Assembly (NCBI RefSeq): GCF_902167145.1
Contig: NC_050104.1
Location: forward strand, 96,235,849-96,299,848
Length of the DNA stretch: 64,000 nucleotides
Direction: 5' to 3'
Source of the DNA: Zea mays
Lineage: Eukaryota; Streptophyta; Magnoliopsida; Poales; Poaceae
The position numbers and the translations under genes were made by a program. Shown one piece after another: positions 42,552-55,300 of this stretch. A model generated the notes under the pieces. The model saw nothing but the letters and a program-made list of their open reading frames with translations, was not told the DNA's origin and searched no databases. Each line of letters begins with the position of its first letter. Positions within the stretch are counted from its first letter, which is position 1.

Positions 42552-45500
42552 TGTGATACAATTACTAGTCCCAGGAGGCTAGTAAACACATTTATACATC
42601 AGATGATTTCAGATCTGCTTAAATGAGACAAACCTATAAAGGTGGCGATCAACTTTAAGAGTTGGTCCACAACTCGGGACATATCATCAGAGTGGGGTTG
42701 AAGCAGCCCGATATACGCAGCGAAGCAAATCAGCGGTCCAACAGCCACATGCAAGGTTGGGAACAGTCGTAACTCTTACCCGATCTCCTTTTTCTGAAAA
42801 ACAACAAATAAGCAAGGGTGAGTACAAACGTACTCAGCAGCCCACCTTCACCCGCGGAATGGGGAAATCAGATATAATGCATGGAATATGTGGAGCTCAG
42901 GATATTTTGCAGAAACAACAATATTTTATGCAGGGTTGTTTTGTAAAACATTTTGTATTTTGCAAAGCGCATCCTCTCCCAAAGGAGCAGGAAGTTTTTC
43001 AATATTAGAATAAAATCCCCTGGACTAAACCATCCAGGTATCTCAACAGTTTCCCACCGGTTTTCATTTTCAAAAACAGCTACTAGACTTCCCGTCCACC
43101 ATAGCTCACGGCTCAACCGCCGGACCTTTTAAAAACCACTTTTCTCAAAATCATCTCTTTTTTTTAAAACAAAACATTAATTGCCATACCATACCAGACT
43201 CGTCCATTCCTGTGGACACGGACTATTCGAATAGGTTTTCAAACTCTGCGCAGAGGTGTACACTTTACCCACTAGTCCGGTTTCTGCGATCTCACCGTCA
43301 TGAGACCCGAATGCCGAATCTCTTTCTTTCCTCGCATGTCCTAACCTTAACGGTTATACCGGAAGGAGTCAAGCCACCGCCATGTCCAAACCGGACAAAA
43401 CATTCCCCCTCCTTATCCTCCTGGTGCTCCCCAGCCTTCATAACCCTAGGGTTGGACCGTACGAGTTCAGATTGAGTGACTGCCCACACAGTCTCGAGTG
43501 GTTGTACTTATCATGAGTACAGGTACTGAAGGATGACAAACCGGTCCTTATATGAGGGGACAATCCTTCTGCTCACGCCTAAACCAGCTGAGCCATCACC
43601 TTAGGCCCTCCCCTAAACCAGGGAGTCCCTGATCATCCCACTCACAAGGTGATAAGGGTGAAAACCCTTCATCATACACATTTTGAAAAGCATTTTCTTT
43701 TAAAAACTCACACCTTTTCTCAAATCATTTGTAACAAATATATCAAGGATTGATTGCGGCAAGCGGCTGGGTGGCCATAATAACTTGTCTCAAAATCATA
43801 TCATGCATAAAATAACAGGCTGAGGGTTGTGGTTGAAAAACGTAGGTAATTTATGCATCAAAGGGATCCAGTGAGCTTGTCGTGCTTATCCGGCGAAGGG
43901 GGAAGGAGAGCTCGTGGAACTGGCTTCTGGCTCCACCGCCTGGCGTAGACTTGCAGATCTGGCCTCCACGAGACGACACGAACGCTCCGATAACTATGCA
44001 ACATGAACAAGCAAACATACAAACCAGCAAGTATACCAACAAATATTTAGTATAGTGGTCAGAATAGCGATATATGGATGGGTAGAGTCTTGAGTAGAAT
44101 CTGTGTCATGTGGTGTTGTGATACTGCTGGTGGTGGAGCGAAGGTGCTTATCAGGAGGGCGGACTGGAGACGAAGCGACACTATGCGTGTAGCCGGCAGA
44201 GCGGAGTAACTGAGTGGGTTGGGTGTTTGCCTTGGCTGAGGGTGTTGAGTGTGTGTGGAGAGGGAGAGGGTAGCTGGGTGTATGCGGTATAGCACAGTGA
44301 AGTTCACTGTTGGTGAGAATAGTGATGAATGAATCGTCTGACTTAATATGAACAGGAGAGTTATAGGCAGAATATGGGACAAGAGTATTTTGGTAGTTTT
44401 CTGGAATATGAACCATGCTTAAGGGATGACATGGTTGGATAGGGAATAGTTTGACAATAATTTTAGAAACAAGAATGACTGAAATCTGAGTTTGGATGGA
44501 GGATTTTGGATTTTATAATCATAGGGAGAAAAAGAAAAGGAATATTCTTGGAATATTCTAGAATTTGAATATTTAGAGGTATTTGGAAAATCAAAAATAC
44601 AAATGTATTTTTGAGCAGGGTGCGAGGAATTATTTTTGGGCTTTTCTTGGGCAGAGGTTTATATTGGTGGAAACTGTTCCTACCTACTGTGTCACATCAG
44701 ACAACAGTGAGGCGGGACCCAAATAACTGGAATGTTGTGGTATTCTGGTCCGAGTGGGCTGTGGTATCTTGGGCTAGGTTTTATAGGATTGAAGACGTAT
44801 CCATACAAACATGGTTTGCCTTTCTTTTTGGAAGTCTGGCTTGAAAGAATCCCAAAGTTAAGCGTGCTCAACTTGGAGAAATCTAGGATGGGTGACCATA
44901 TGAGAAGTTCCCTACTGGAATGAAAATCACAGTCACCGGAGTTCGTATGACTGAAATATGGGTCTGGCTAGTCTTAGATGGACTGGACAGCATGATGGAT
45001 GAGTAGTTGAAATTTGGGGTGATCGGATGAACGATGAATAGTAACGGTGAATAATAATGGTGAATAGTGATGGTGAATAGTTTGTATGAACGAACGATGA
45101 ACGGTGAATAGTGACGATGAACGATGAATAGAAACTATGAAAGAACGATGAACGATCGAATGATCGAACGAACGAACGATCGGAATTTCGGTAGCATAAC
45201 GGCAGGAAAAAGATTATTTAGACGAACAAACGGACGAACGATCGAACGATCGGACAAACGGACGAACGAACCATGAACGATCGGACGAACAATCGAACGA
45301 TCGGACGAACGAACGAACAAACTAAGAACAGGGGGACGAACGATCGAAGAACGACCGAACGATCCTTGTGCTAGTGTGTGCTTGTGTGGGAGGTGGAGTG
45401 GGCGTGTGGGTGTGGGGGGGGAGGGAGTTGCCATGAAATGGTTTGGGGTGTGATGAGAGGAGGCCCTTGCCCCTCTATTTATAGCCATGGTGGACGAATT

Positions 45501-45992
45501 AGGGGGGGGGATGAGAGGATTAGTGCGAGGATGAGAGGATTAGTGGGAGATTATCATGGATTTGTTTTATATGAGTGTAATTAGCTTGTAGAGCTCACCG
45601 TATGACACCGGAGGCATACGTATACGTATGAGCATGAGAAAAGTTATGAAGAAAATATTTGTAGGGACTTAAAAAATGATTATGAAGGTATTTCTTAGGA
45701 AGAAAATACTTGGAGATATATTGGTGGAATATTTGGGCAATATTTCTGAAAAGAATTTGAGGGGGATCACTCGAGAAATATCTGGACAGTATTTCTGGAA
45801 AGAATTTGAGGGGATCACTGGGAAAATATTTGTAGGATATTTGGAGGAGAATTTTGGAGAGAATATAGACCACTATATTTTATTTTCTGATATCAACTCG
45901 CAAATAAATATTTTGAAATGAAATTTGAAATTTATTTTAAATTTAGAGCGAGTTTGAGAAAATTTCAGGATTTGAATTTTTGGGATGCTACA
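42552..45992 (+). repeat. LTR-like block E, probable solo LTR of about 3.4 kb
   Basis: Could run from TGTGATACAATTACTAG at 42552 to TTGGGATGCTACA at 45992. The layout is like blocks X and B: a ...GGGTGAGTACAAACGTACTCAGCAG... segment, then CACAAGGTGATAAGGGTG near 43648, then a GATC/GAAC array. No coding domain is seen. I find no target duplication, so the ends are provisional. Length and form fit Tekay/Del-type maize LTRs. Confidence 0.4.
45015..45366. repeat. Low-complexity GAAC/GATC array
   Basis: The first part repeats GGTGAATAGT(G/A)A at short spacing. The second part is made of CGAACGATCGGA-like words, many of them palindromic (CGATCG), over about 200 bp. It lies within block E. Confidence 0.85.
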
Positions 45993-48900
45993 CGTGTGGT
46001 GCAGGGATAAGAACGAGCACCACCCAGCAAGAAAAATCTGTGCACGGGTGAAGATTAGGGAGAAGCAGCGCATGCGGTGAGAAAAATCTGAGGCGTGGCT
46101 GAGAGGATAGAGGCGCTGGAGATAAGGCTGGACGGTAGATTTTTCCTTGGGGATTTTTTTTTGAAGATGAGCGGCAGCTACAGGAAATATCCTTAGAGAT
46201 AAGCGCTGTGCAGCAAACAAAAATATCCAAGCCTCACAGCGGCTGAAAAATCTAAAGGAATAAGAGCGGTGCGGAGGGAAAATCAAAGGGAAGATAAGGG
46301 CCTGTTTGTTTACCCCCCAGATTATATAATCTGGATTAAATAATCCTAAGAGGCAAACAAACAGTCCAGCTTATTTATCCAGATTATATAATCTAATCCC
46401 TTGGATTATGATAATCCATAAGCAAGTGAGGAGGTGCTTATTTCAGATTATTTTTTTCCCACTTCCCCACTACCCTTTCAAGTTTCCTAAAAATTACCCA
46501 CCATTGCCATTATAATCCACCGAATCGTTTTTGTGCCTAGTACTAGTTAATTTGGGGATGAAGAAGGTGACATGAATGCCTTCCGTGATAATATTGCTAA
46601 TGCAATATTTGTCAATGTCAATTGAATTATTTTTTTTTCATATATGAGTTTCAACCTAGTACAAATATAGAGGGCATTCTTGTCTTCCTCATACAAAAGA
46701 ATCCTATTAACAACTCAAATAATCTGGGTAAACAAACAGGACTACTCAGATTATATAATCCAGATTATATAATCCAGATTATATAATCCTCCAAAAATAA
46801 TCCAGATTATATAATCCATAGGGGTAAACAAACAGGCCCTAAGCTAGGCGCGCACGGCCAGTAATAAAAATCCCGCTCAGGATATTTTCCGGGAAGAGAG
46901 CGGTAGAAAAATCAAGCAAAAAAAATATCCACGGCAGAAACTTATGTGCTCGGATATGGACAAAGAACGGAGAGATTCTGTGAGAAATAGAGAGAAAAAG
47001 AAACAGAATTTCTCCCGATATCCGAATATTTGATCAGAGAATAATTCGACAATGAGCTGGCGTACCGTTTTTCTCGAACAGCACGTAACAGACAGATTCA
47101 ATATTTAAGACAACACTTGTTTGGTTGAAATCAGATGAAAATTTATCCGTCACCAAAACACAGTTGATTTGATTATCCTACAGTGTGGGCTGAAGAACAA
47201 ATTGGATCGTAACATTGCGCACGATTTTTCTCAGACAATGCGCGATTCGGATTATTTTGCTCCGAACATTTTAGTCGTCGAGTTCAAATTAATTTGCCCG
47301 GGATACAAATCACCCAGTGGGTCAAGCTTCTGAATCCGTATTCACACGAGCGATGAATTTTAAATAATCATCGGATGCACCGATTTTCGGAACAACTACG
47401 TTCCAAACATCACAAAAATTTAGGAAGAGCCCGGATAAATAAAAATGGTGTCGAACTCGCGACATACAAAATAGATGCGATATTAAAATTGCGATAGATG
47501 AAGATGTTTAAAATTTAGCATCTGTTTTATCCACTGATATTACGCGCTTAAATCCATACTCGTTGTCGAGCGGAATATAAACACCAAGGGTGTTATAGGC
47601 GCAGCGTCCACATGTGATCTCTGCCATCCGATTTGCTCTGGACGCGCCAGATTAGATCGCCTAGTGTCATGAAGCGGTACGCAACGCTGTCCCTCCGATC
47701 CGCGACCCACGGCTCGGATTAAATCACCCCTGCACTTAAGGCTACTTCCCTCGGAGCCGTTGGATCCTCGATCCAAGGTCGTGCGCTCACCGCGCCCCTG
47801 CTCCGATCCGCCCATTGGATTAACGATCAACGGCTCACACCCAAACCCAAAGTGGTATGCCTTAAATCTAATCGCAGCCCTTCACTAAGGAATCAACGGC
47901 CAGTGGCCACCCTCCCTAGCAAGCAGAGCTACACGGCTGTGCGACTTCTCCCCACGGCGGACGATCGCCGGCGCGCTCCCAATCTCGGCCCAGGCACGCG
48001 CCACCGATCCCCCAACCCCGTTTTATGATCTTATAGCGCACGATGAATCGGGTAAAGGCTCTTATCGAGGATTCCTGGGTGGTGATGACCCGCTCTGCGG
48101 CCCGGGGCGGCGCAAAGGGCGACCAAAACTCCAGTGAAGAATTAGCTTCACCACCCGATGCGCTGATCGCCAGCAATCCGCATGCACGAATCCACAAGAC
48201 CTTAGAGTATACTCCCGACCTCCCTGCCATCGAAGCAGTGCTTCCTTTGCGACGCAGACCATGGTGTCAATGGCAGCGGCCGAAACGTGGTCAATCCCAA
48301 CCCAAGCGATGGCTGCGCTCTGTGTTCTTGTGTGAGAAATAATAGGAAGGGGAGGGAGCCACAGTCGACCGGAGCTTTATCCTCAACTTCAGCAGACCAC
48401 TGACCCGATTTCCTCACGGTGGTTGCAACGGACCGTCCGCAAGAGGGGGAAGAGGATTCCGACAAAAGGGGGCCACACATCGATGATGGCAATGGCGCAA
48501 GAGCACACAGGCGGCTGTCCGCACGGGCCCAGGTGTCGGCACCACGGACGATAGTTGGGCTAGCGCGCGCGGAAAGGAAAGCCAGGTGGGCCGCTGTAGT
48601 TAGGTTTTGTCACAAACGGAGTGCACCCCTACTTCTTATTTTTTTATTCTTTTTCCATTTTCTGGTTTTGTTTTCTTTTTATTTTTGAACCTCTAATTTG
48701 AATCCAGAGTTAGTTGTGAATTCTTTGTACCTAGATTTAAATGTACAATTCAAAAATACCAGTATGAAATAATATCTTTATTTATATATTTTCCTTTACT
48801 TTGCATGTAGTCTTCCTTTTCTGTTTCATCTTCAAATTCTAGGTTTCAAATTAGGTTAAACCTCTTTCTCATTATTAATTTATTATTATTATTATTATCC

Positions 48901-49090
48901 TTAAATGCACAAGCAATTAAACTCCAACATGATGCACCATTTTCATTATTTAGTATATTTGTTGGTGGTCAAGGTTAACCCATGATTTGAAATATGCAAA
49001 AATGAGAATAACAGCACAACTGGTCAAATGAACCTTTTATATTTCCAAATTTCTTGTACATTCTATCACTCTCACTATTTGGGTATTACA
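45993..49090 (+). repeat. LTR-like block D with embedded MITE
   Basis: Non-coding. The stretch at 47590-48640 resembles the GC-rich middle of block B (about 54480-55760) in using words such as CCAACGGCC, GGACGATC and CTCCGATCCG. The right end ATTTGGGTATTACA at 49090 looks like an LTR end. The left end and family are uncertain. Confidence 0.4.
46298..46839. mobile_element. Tourist-like (PIF/Harbinger) MITE, 542 bp, TSD TAA
   Basis: Both ends read GGGCCTGTTTGTTTACCCC (19 identical bases, inverted) and are flanked by TAA (46295-46297 and 46840-46842). A three-base TAA duplication is the mark of PIF/Harbinger elements. Subterminal AGATTATATAATCC(A/T) words repeat at both ends. There is no transposase, so it is non-autonomous. 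Confidence 0.9.
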
Positions 49091-49811
49091 CGCGGCATGA
49101 CTCAACAGAATCCGAGATTCCTGGCCTCAGCTCACGTCTAATCCCCCGCGTGCGGCTTAAAACCTATGTCACATCTGTTCCAAGTAGAGGCTAGCACCCA
49201 ACCCACCTTGCGACGCTAGAACTCCAAAGAAAATTGCCATCACCGTCGTGTTGCCGTCGCCGCACTGCGCCACAACCCGTCTGCACTCGCGCTCGGCCTT
49301 CGGCGGTCGCCGGGTTGTTTGTCAGGGCACGCCGGAGTCGGGCGGGGTATCCTCACGCCTGGAATGTCGCTCGGGGCCTCAGAATTTCTCGATGGAGCAC
49401 GAATCCATCGCGTTTCCGCCATGCGCCATGGTTCGAAGTATTTGCTGCGCCACCATCGGTGAGACTTCTCCTCTAGGGTTCACCACATCTTTCTCTTCGC
49501 TTAGCATCGAGTAGGGACCAAATTAGGGTGCGGGATTGAGAACTATGGTTCGTCGGCGAGCCTCCGGTCAGAGATAGGACAGGGTCATGCTCCATTGGAT
49601 CCAGTGTCGATGGCCCTTATTAGAGATAAGTTACCGGTTCAGGGGAATGGATCTAGAGCAATGATCACAGATCGGGCGATCCACGACGTTTTGGCCACCA
49701 TAAAATCAGGGTTCTTCATATCCCATCCTAGGGCTCCTATTCGATACCGATTCATTCTAAACTGGATCTAATCTGGGCCACTGAAGTTTAATCAGGCGGC
49801 CGGAATCTAAA
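49091..49811. other. Unassigned GC-rich stretch left of Sirevirus 3
   Basis: About 720 bp with no recognised domain, ending in CTAAA, the left flank of Sirevirus 3. It may be the continuation of inverted block C (63134-64000) across the Sirevirus insertion. It could also be genomic sequence; nothing here lets me decide. Confidence 0.35.
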
Positions 49812-51000
49812 TGAAAGTCGCCTAGAGGGGGGTGAATAGACGAAACCTGAAATTTATAAACTTAAGCACGCACTAAGGTCGGGGGTTAGCATTAGAATTA
49901 AATTCAAGAGAGAGGGGAAAACAAATCAAACAAGAATCAAGGCGAGTGAACACGATGATTTGTTTTACCGAGGTTCGGTTCCAAAGAACCTAGTCCCCAT
50001 TGAGGAGGTCACAAATACCGGGTCTATTTCAACCCTTTCCCTCTCTCAAACGGTCAATTAGACCGAGTGAGCCTTCTTCCTTAATCTCACGGGTCACTAA
50101 GACCCCGCAAGGATCACCACACACTTGGTGTCTCTTTCTTCGCTTACAAAGCACTTGAGAATAAGAATGGGAAAAGAAAAAAGGCCAAGCCAAGCAACAA
50201 GAGCAACAATGAACACAAAAACACCCTCTCTCAAGTCCCTAATGGAATTGAGTTGATTTGGAGGCTTAGAGAGGATTCAATCTATTTGATATGTCTTGGA
50301 GTGGAGTCTTTTGCTCTTGTATTGAATGAGATGTTTGGAATGCTTAGATGGATATGAATGAGGTGGTTGGGGGGTATTTATAGCCCCCAACCACTTCCAT
50401 AGTCGTTGGGGAGGCTGCTGGAGATGGGCGCACCGGACAAGCCTTCCTTGTCCGGTGCACCGCCACGTCACCTAACCGTTAGGGTTCGGAGCTGGTCGAC
50501 CATTGGAGGCTTTGTCCTCTTGTGGCACAGGACAGTACAGTGCTACACCGGACAGTCTAGTGCCCCCTCTGACTTTCCTGCTCTAACTCTGCTGCGCACT
50601 ATTCACTGTTGCAGAGGCTTTTGTAGTCGACCGTTGGCGCAGATAGTCGTTGCTCCGCTGAATCACCGGACTGTCCGGTGGCACACCGGACAGTCCGGTG
50701 AATTATAGCGAAGCGCGCCCTGGAATTCCCGAGAGTGGCTGGTTTGAAGGTGTACGACCTGGTGCACCGGACACTGTATGGTGGCACACCGGACAGTCCG
50801 GTGCGCCATTCTTCAGCACACTCAAGTCCTTTTGCTCCTTTAAAATTGTGTCCCTAACTTGATTCTTTTTATTGGTTTGTGTTGAACCTTATGCACCTGT
50901 AATACATGAGTTTTAGATAAAATAGTTAGTCCATGTGTTTGTGTTGACTATCAACCACCAAAAATAATTATAGGAAATGGTTAACCCTATTTCCCTTTCA
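49812..51000 (-). repeat. 3' LTR of Sirevirus 3, left part (1189 bp)
   Basis: The plus strand runs from TGAAAGTCGCC to TTTCCCTTTCA. It carries a palindrome cluster at 50428-50810. It differs from 61938-63133 by many substitutions and by palindrome-unit gaps, for example an extra unit of about 20 bp near 50661-50682. Confidence 0.92.
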
Positions 51001-51917
51001 ATCTCCCCCTTTTTGGTGATTGATGCCAACACAAACAAAGCAAATATAAAGTACATAATTGTAACTAGTTTGTATTTAGAATGTGCATAGGTTACTTGGA
51101 GTTAAACGAATTGAATATCTCACTAAATATGAATGGATTGCTTTTTCTTTTATTTAACATTTTGGACCACTTTTGCACCACTTGTTTTGTTTTTGCAAAT
51201 CTTTTTGGAAAATCTTTTCAAAGTCTTTTTGCAAATAGTCAAAGGTATATGAACAAGATTGCAAGAAGCATTTAAAGATTTGAAATTTCTCCCCCTGTTT
51301 CAAATGCTTTTCCTTTGACTAAATAAAAACTCCCTCTGAATGAAATTCTCCTCTTAGCTTTCAATATGTTTTGAGATATATATCAATTTGAAATTTTACT
51401 TTCACAAATCAAGTGAAACATAGATACCATATGATATCAGATACTAATTTGAGAATACATCAATTGAGATAAATATCAATTGAAAAATACCAATTAAAAC
51501 TTCATTTCGAATTTTTTTGAAATGGTGGTGGTGCGGTCCTTTTGCTTTGGGCTTAATATTTTCTCCCCATTTGGCATTAAGCGCCAAAAATGGAGAACTT
51601 GAGAGCCCTTGTTCATCTTTCTCCCCCTTTGGGACCTAATACTTTCTCACAAATGGTAATTTAAATATGAGTGAAGGGTCATACCATTGAGAGTTTGTGG
51701 GAGTAATGGCAAAGGGTAAAAGATACCGGTATGGGTGAGTGGAAGCGTTGTCTTTGCCGAATACTCCATTTCCCTTTCAATCCACGACTTAGTAAAGAGA
51801 TACACTTGGAAACACATTAGTCGTAGTCTTGGTACAAGAAGAATAAGAATTATGTATTTGAACCAAAATGAAAGAGACATGATCAAAGGTATATATATGA
51901 GCTATGTGTGCAATGTT
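51001..51917 (-). other. Sirevirus 3 3' non-coding region
   Basis: No gene. TCTCCCCC tracts lie at 51003, 51289 and 51620, the polypurine copies on the coding strand. The part 51001-51014 borders the LTR. Confidence 0.78.
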
Positions 51918-52370
51918 TCAATCAAAATTGCGAGAATCAAGTATATTTAGCTCATTCCGAAGTTTGCTAAAGGTTTTCTCATCTAATGGCTTGGTAAAGA
52001 TATCGGCTAATTGGTTTTGGGTATTAACATAAGCAATTTCGATATCTCCCTTTTGTTGATGGTCCCTCAGAAAGTGATACCGAATGTCTATGTGTTTAGT
52101 GCGGCTGTGTTCAACGGGATTATCCGCCATGCGAATTGCACTCTCAATGTCACATATGAGAGGGACTTTAATCAATTCGTAGGCATAGTCCCTGAGGGTT
52201 TGCCTCATCCAAAGTAACTGCGCACTATAATGGCCTGCGGCAATGTACTCGGCTTCGGCGGTGGAAAGAGCTACAGAGTTTGTTTCTTTGAAGCCCACGA
52301 CACCAGGGATCTTCCCAGAAACTGACAAGTCCCTGATGTGCTCTTCCTATCAATTTACACCCTGCCCAAT
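51918..52370 (-). pseudogene. Sirevirus 3 pol, RNase H C-terminus (left fragment)
   Basis: Open from about 52328 to the stop at 51918. It carries ALSTAEAEYIAA, CDIESAIRMA, EHSRTKHIDI and NQLADIFTKPL, the copia RNase H motifs. At 52370 it is cut by LTR block B, which starts TGTCACACCC. The segment 52129-52370 is duplicated at 56341-56582 with roughly 5 percent difference. Confidence 0.88.
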
Positions 52371-55300
52371 TGTCACACCCGGTTTTAAGGGACAAAGCCG
52401 GGTGCATCTCATACATGCACCAAAGAAGACAACATATATAATAACAGAGTGTATAGAGATAAATGTCACAATAAAATCAGTGTACTTATTACATAGCAGA
52501 AGTCTTACAAAATAAAAGATAAATATAACATGATCTAAAATCCATCCTTGGCGCCAGAAAGTCAACTGGGAGACACCACCTAGATCGAATCGCACTCCTC
52601 GATGTGTGGCTCCACTTGAACCACCTGTTCTTCTCCTGTGGGGGTGTGAGACAGCAAGGGTGAGCTCACACACGTTCATCGCTCAACAAGTTGTGGGGAA
52701 TAATGTGCATGAACTCGCCAAAGGTGGGAGTTCATGTGAAGTGTAAGGCTGACCGACAATATAAAGGTTGAAGCTGAGCATTGATTTTATAAGTTGGTCA
52801 AAATTTTATTACCAATTACTAAGTATAAGTAAATACCAAACCTTAATAAAAGTAATAGAACAAAATTAATAAATAATCCCATGCAATGCATATGACAAAT
52901 TGAGTTTTAATTCCATAGATTAATCATGTGAGGGTCCGAGCTGCTCATGACCGTGAGCACGGCTAGTATACCAGTTTTACACTCTGCAAAGGTTACACAT
53001 CTTTACCCACAAGTCATGTTACCCATCTGCCATGGGGTCATGAATCCCATATACCTCTACCAAGGAGGCGAGGCAGGGTAACACTACGAGACCTTTACAA
53101 AGTTCCACTAGCTTCAGAAAACCCGCTATAGTTTATAGGAAGCTCCAATGCAGGAATCCCTCGCCTAACCGCCATCGCAGCAAAATCAACCCAAGGACCT
53201 CCCTACACTGACCACTCCTCTACTGCCCTTGCTCCTTTCGGGTAAGGTAGTCATCCACTAGCTTTCCTAGTTAATCAGCCAAGGGCATCCCATACTACCC
53301 TTGTGGTAGCACTGTTTTCCCGGGTGGTTCTCCATGTTCCCATTAACATAATGATCTTATCATGAACATAAATAACATAACAGAATAATAGGAACATGGA
53401 TATAATGAAATATTCACCCAAAAACCATATAGTGCAATAGCATAACTACCCAAGTGATTCAGGGGTAAACAAGGTAAAAAGATAAACAGTCTAGGGTGAC
53501 CTATTGGGTCCCATCAAAATTAAACCTATGCATGAATAAGTGATAATAAAGAACATTATTGGGTAACAAAAGTGGTCAAGGGCACAACTTGCCTGGCACT
53601 TGAGATTCCAGGTACCAGGGTGAATCTTCAGATCCTCGAAACCTCGCGTTAGTCGTAGCAATACAAACAAACATGATATAGATAAAATTAATATCACACC
53701 AAACATAAGTACAAACTGAATAATAATGATCTACGCGCTGCTACGAGATCGTGGGAATGAGAACCACTAAAATAAGAGTTACAGTTAAGGAGTTATGATT
53801 TTATAGAAGATCTGTGTGATTAAAATATTAAACTATATTATAAATTGGTTAATATAAATCATATGAGAGTTTATTCTTATACATAATTATCTTCAACTTT
53901 AATCTCAGTTATAAATTGATCATACATCATTTTCTATTACATTGATAAGCACATTAACATGACTAACCAATATAAGATAAATAAAAATCTAACTATAAAA
54001 GAATGAGACATGATATAATAAATGTTGTTTTTGCGTAGTAAATATTTATACGAAGCTAACACAACTGGAACAGATCAAATCGGAGTTAAAATGAATAAAT
54101 TATGAATTTCCTAAGTTTTTTTGTACTTGATATAAGATTAATTAGGAAATAAATTTTTAAAAGTGGCTTTCATGTCAAATCAGTGGCACTATTTGATAAT
54201 CAATAATATTACAAAATTATAGAAATTGGAATGGATTGATTTGGACTTCATATGACTTTTATATGAATTAAACAAGTTTTATAATTATTTTTATACTCAA
54301 AATCAATTTCTAAATCTCATTTTCCTGTTTTCTTTAATTCCTGGACTGGGCGCACAATTCTGTGGTTTTACAAGGGCTAAAATGTAATTTCCAGGGGTAT
54401 AGATTAAATCTCACTATATTGCTTATGGACCGCGGGTTCATTTTGTAACTCAACAGGAGCTCTTAAGGAAAAAGGGCTGACCGAAAGGGTATCGGACGAT
54501 CCTAGCCGTCCGATCGGTTGCACACGGTCAGGATTAGATTCCATCTAACTCTAACTAGTACACTATGTAGACCCTAGGATCAAGATCCAATGGCCATGGT
54601 TTTAAATAGCACGGATAGCAAGGCGTCCGTTCGATCACAATCCAACGGACCAGATCCAACCACGAAACAGTGAGCTAGTATCTAATCTAGTGCGTCCATT
54701 CGGATCGAACGATCATCGCTCCGTTTGAACCCGATTGAATCCTGCCCACAAATATCCGATCCAACGGCCACCGCGCCCTTCCTCCACGAACCACACCGGA
54801 CGGCGGCGTAACCCAGAGCCACGGCGGAAACTTGCCGTCGTGCGCACGATACAACGCCCAAGCGTCCCCAACTCTGAAATTAATTGGTGCTACGCGACGA
54901 GGAGGACGAGGCGAGCTTAGTAGCGTAGGCTGTTACTTGTGATGTAGCGCGGACACTGTCGCCCACGGGATTAGGCGAATTCACGGCGGCGGACTCCCTC
55001 TCCGGCGAGAAATTGCTGCCCAACCATAGCTTTCTACTTCAAATTTCTCGCCGTAGAACGCTCCTCAAGATAGCGCGCTGTCCTCAAGCCCAATCCTGGA
55101 TTCCGGACGACGTCGAGGTGGAAGTTCTGTGTCGGCGGCGAAGTGCTCCACCCGGCGAACGTTCCACAGTACTCCGAACAGACTGCGCCCTCGATCTCCC
55201 TGTTCTGCTCGGCTTCCATATCGACGTAATAGGTCTCAGTCATGGCATAGCTTGCCTCGAGCCCCTCCGCAGCATGAGCAATCCTGCACGCATGGATCTT

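Noticed and set aside
41562..42582. Dense open frames of up to 239 codons on both strands, possible host exon
   Set aside because: Purine- and GC-rich composition with AGGGAG words. The translations are low complexity (Ser/Pro/Arg or Glu/Gly/Arg) and have no recognisable domain.
47540..48690. Possible small genes with Met starts
   Set aside because: Overlapping frames on both strands, no domain, and similarity of the DNA to the GC-rich part of LTR-like block B.
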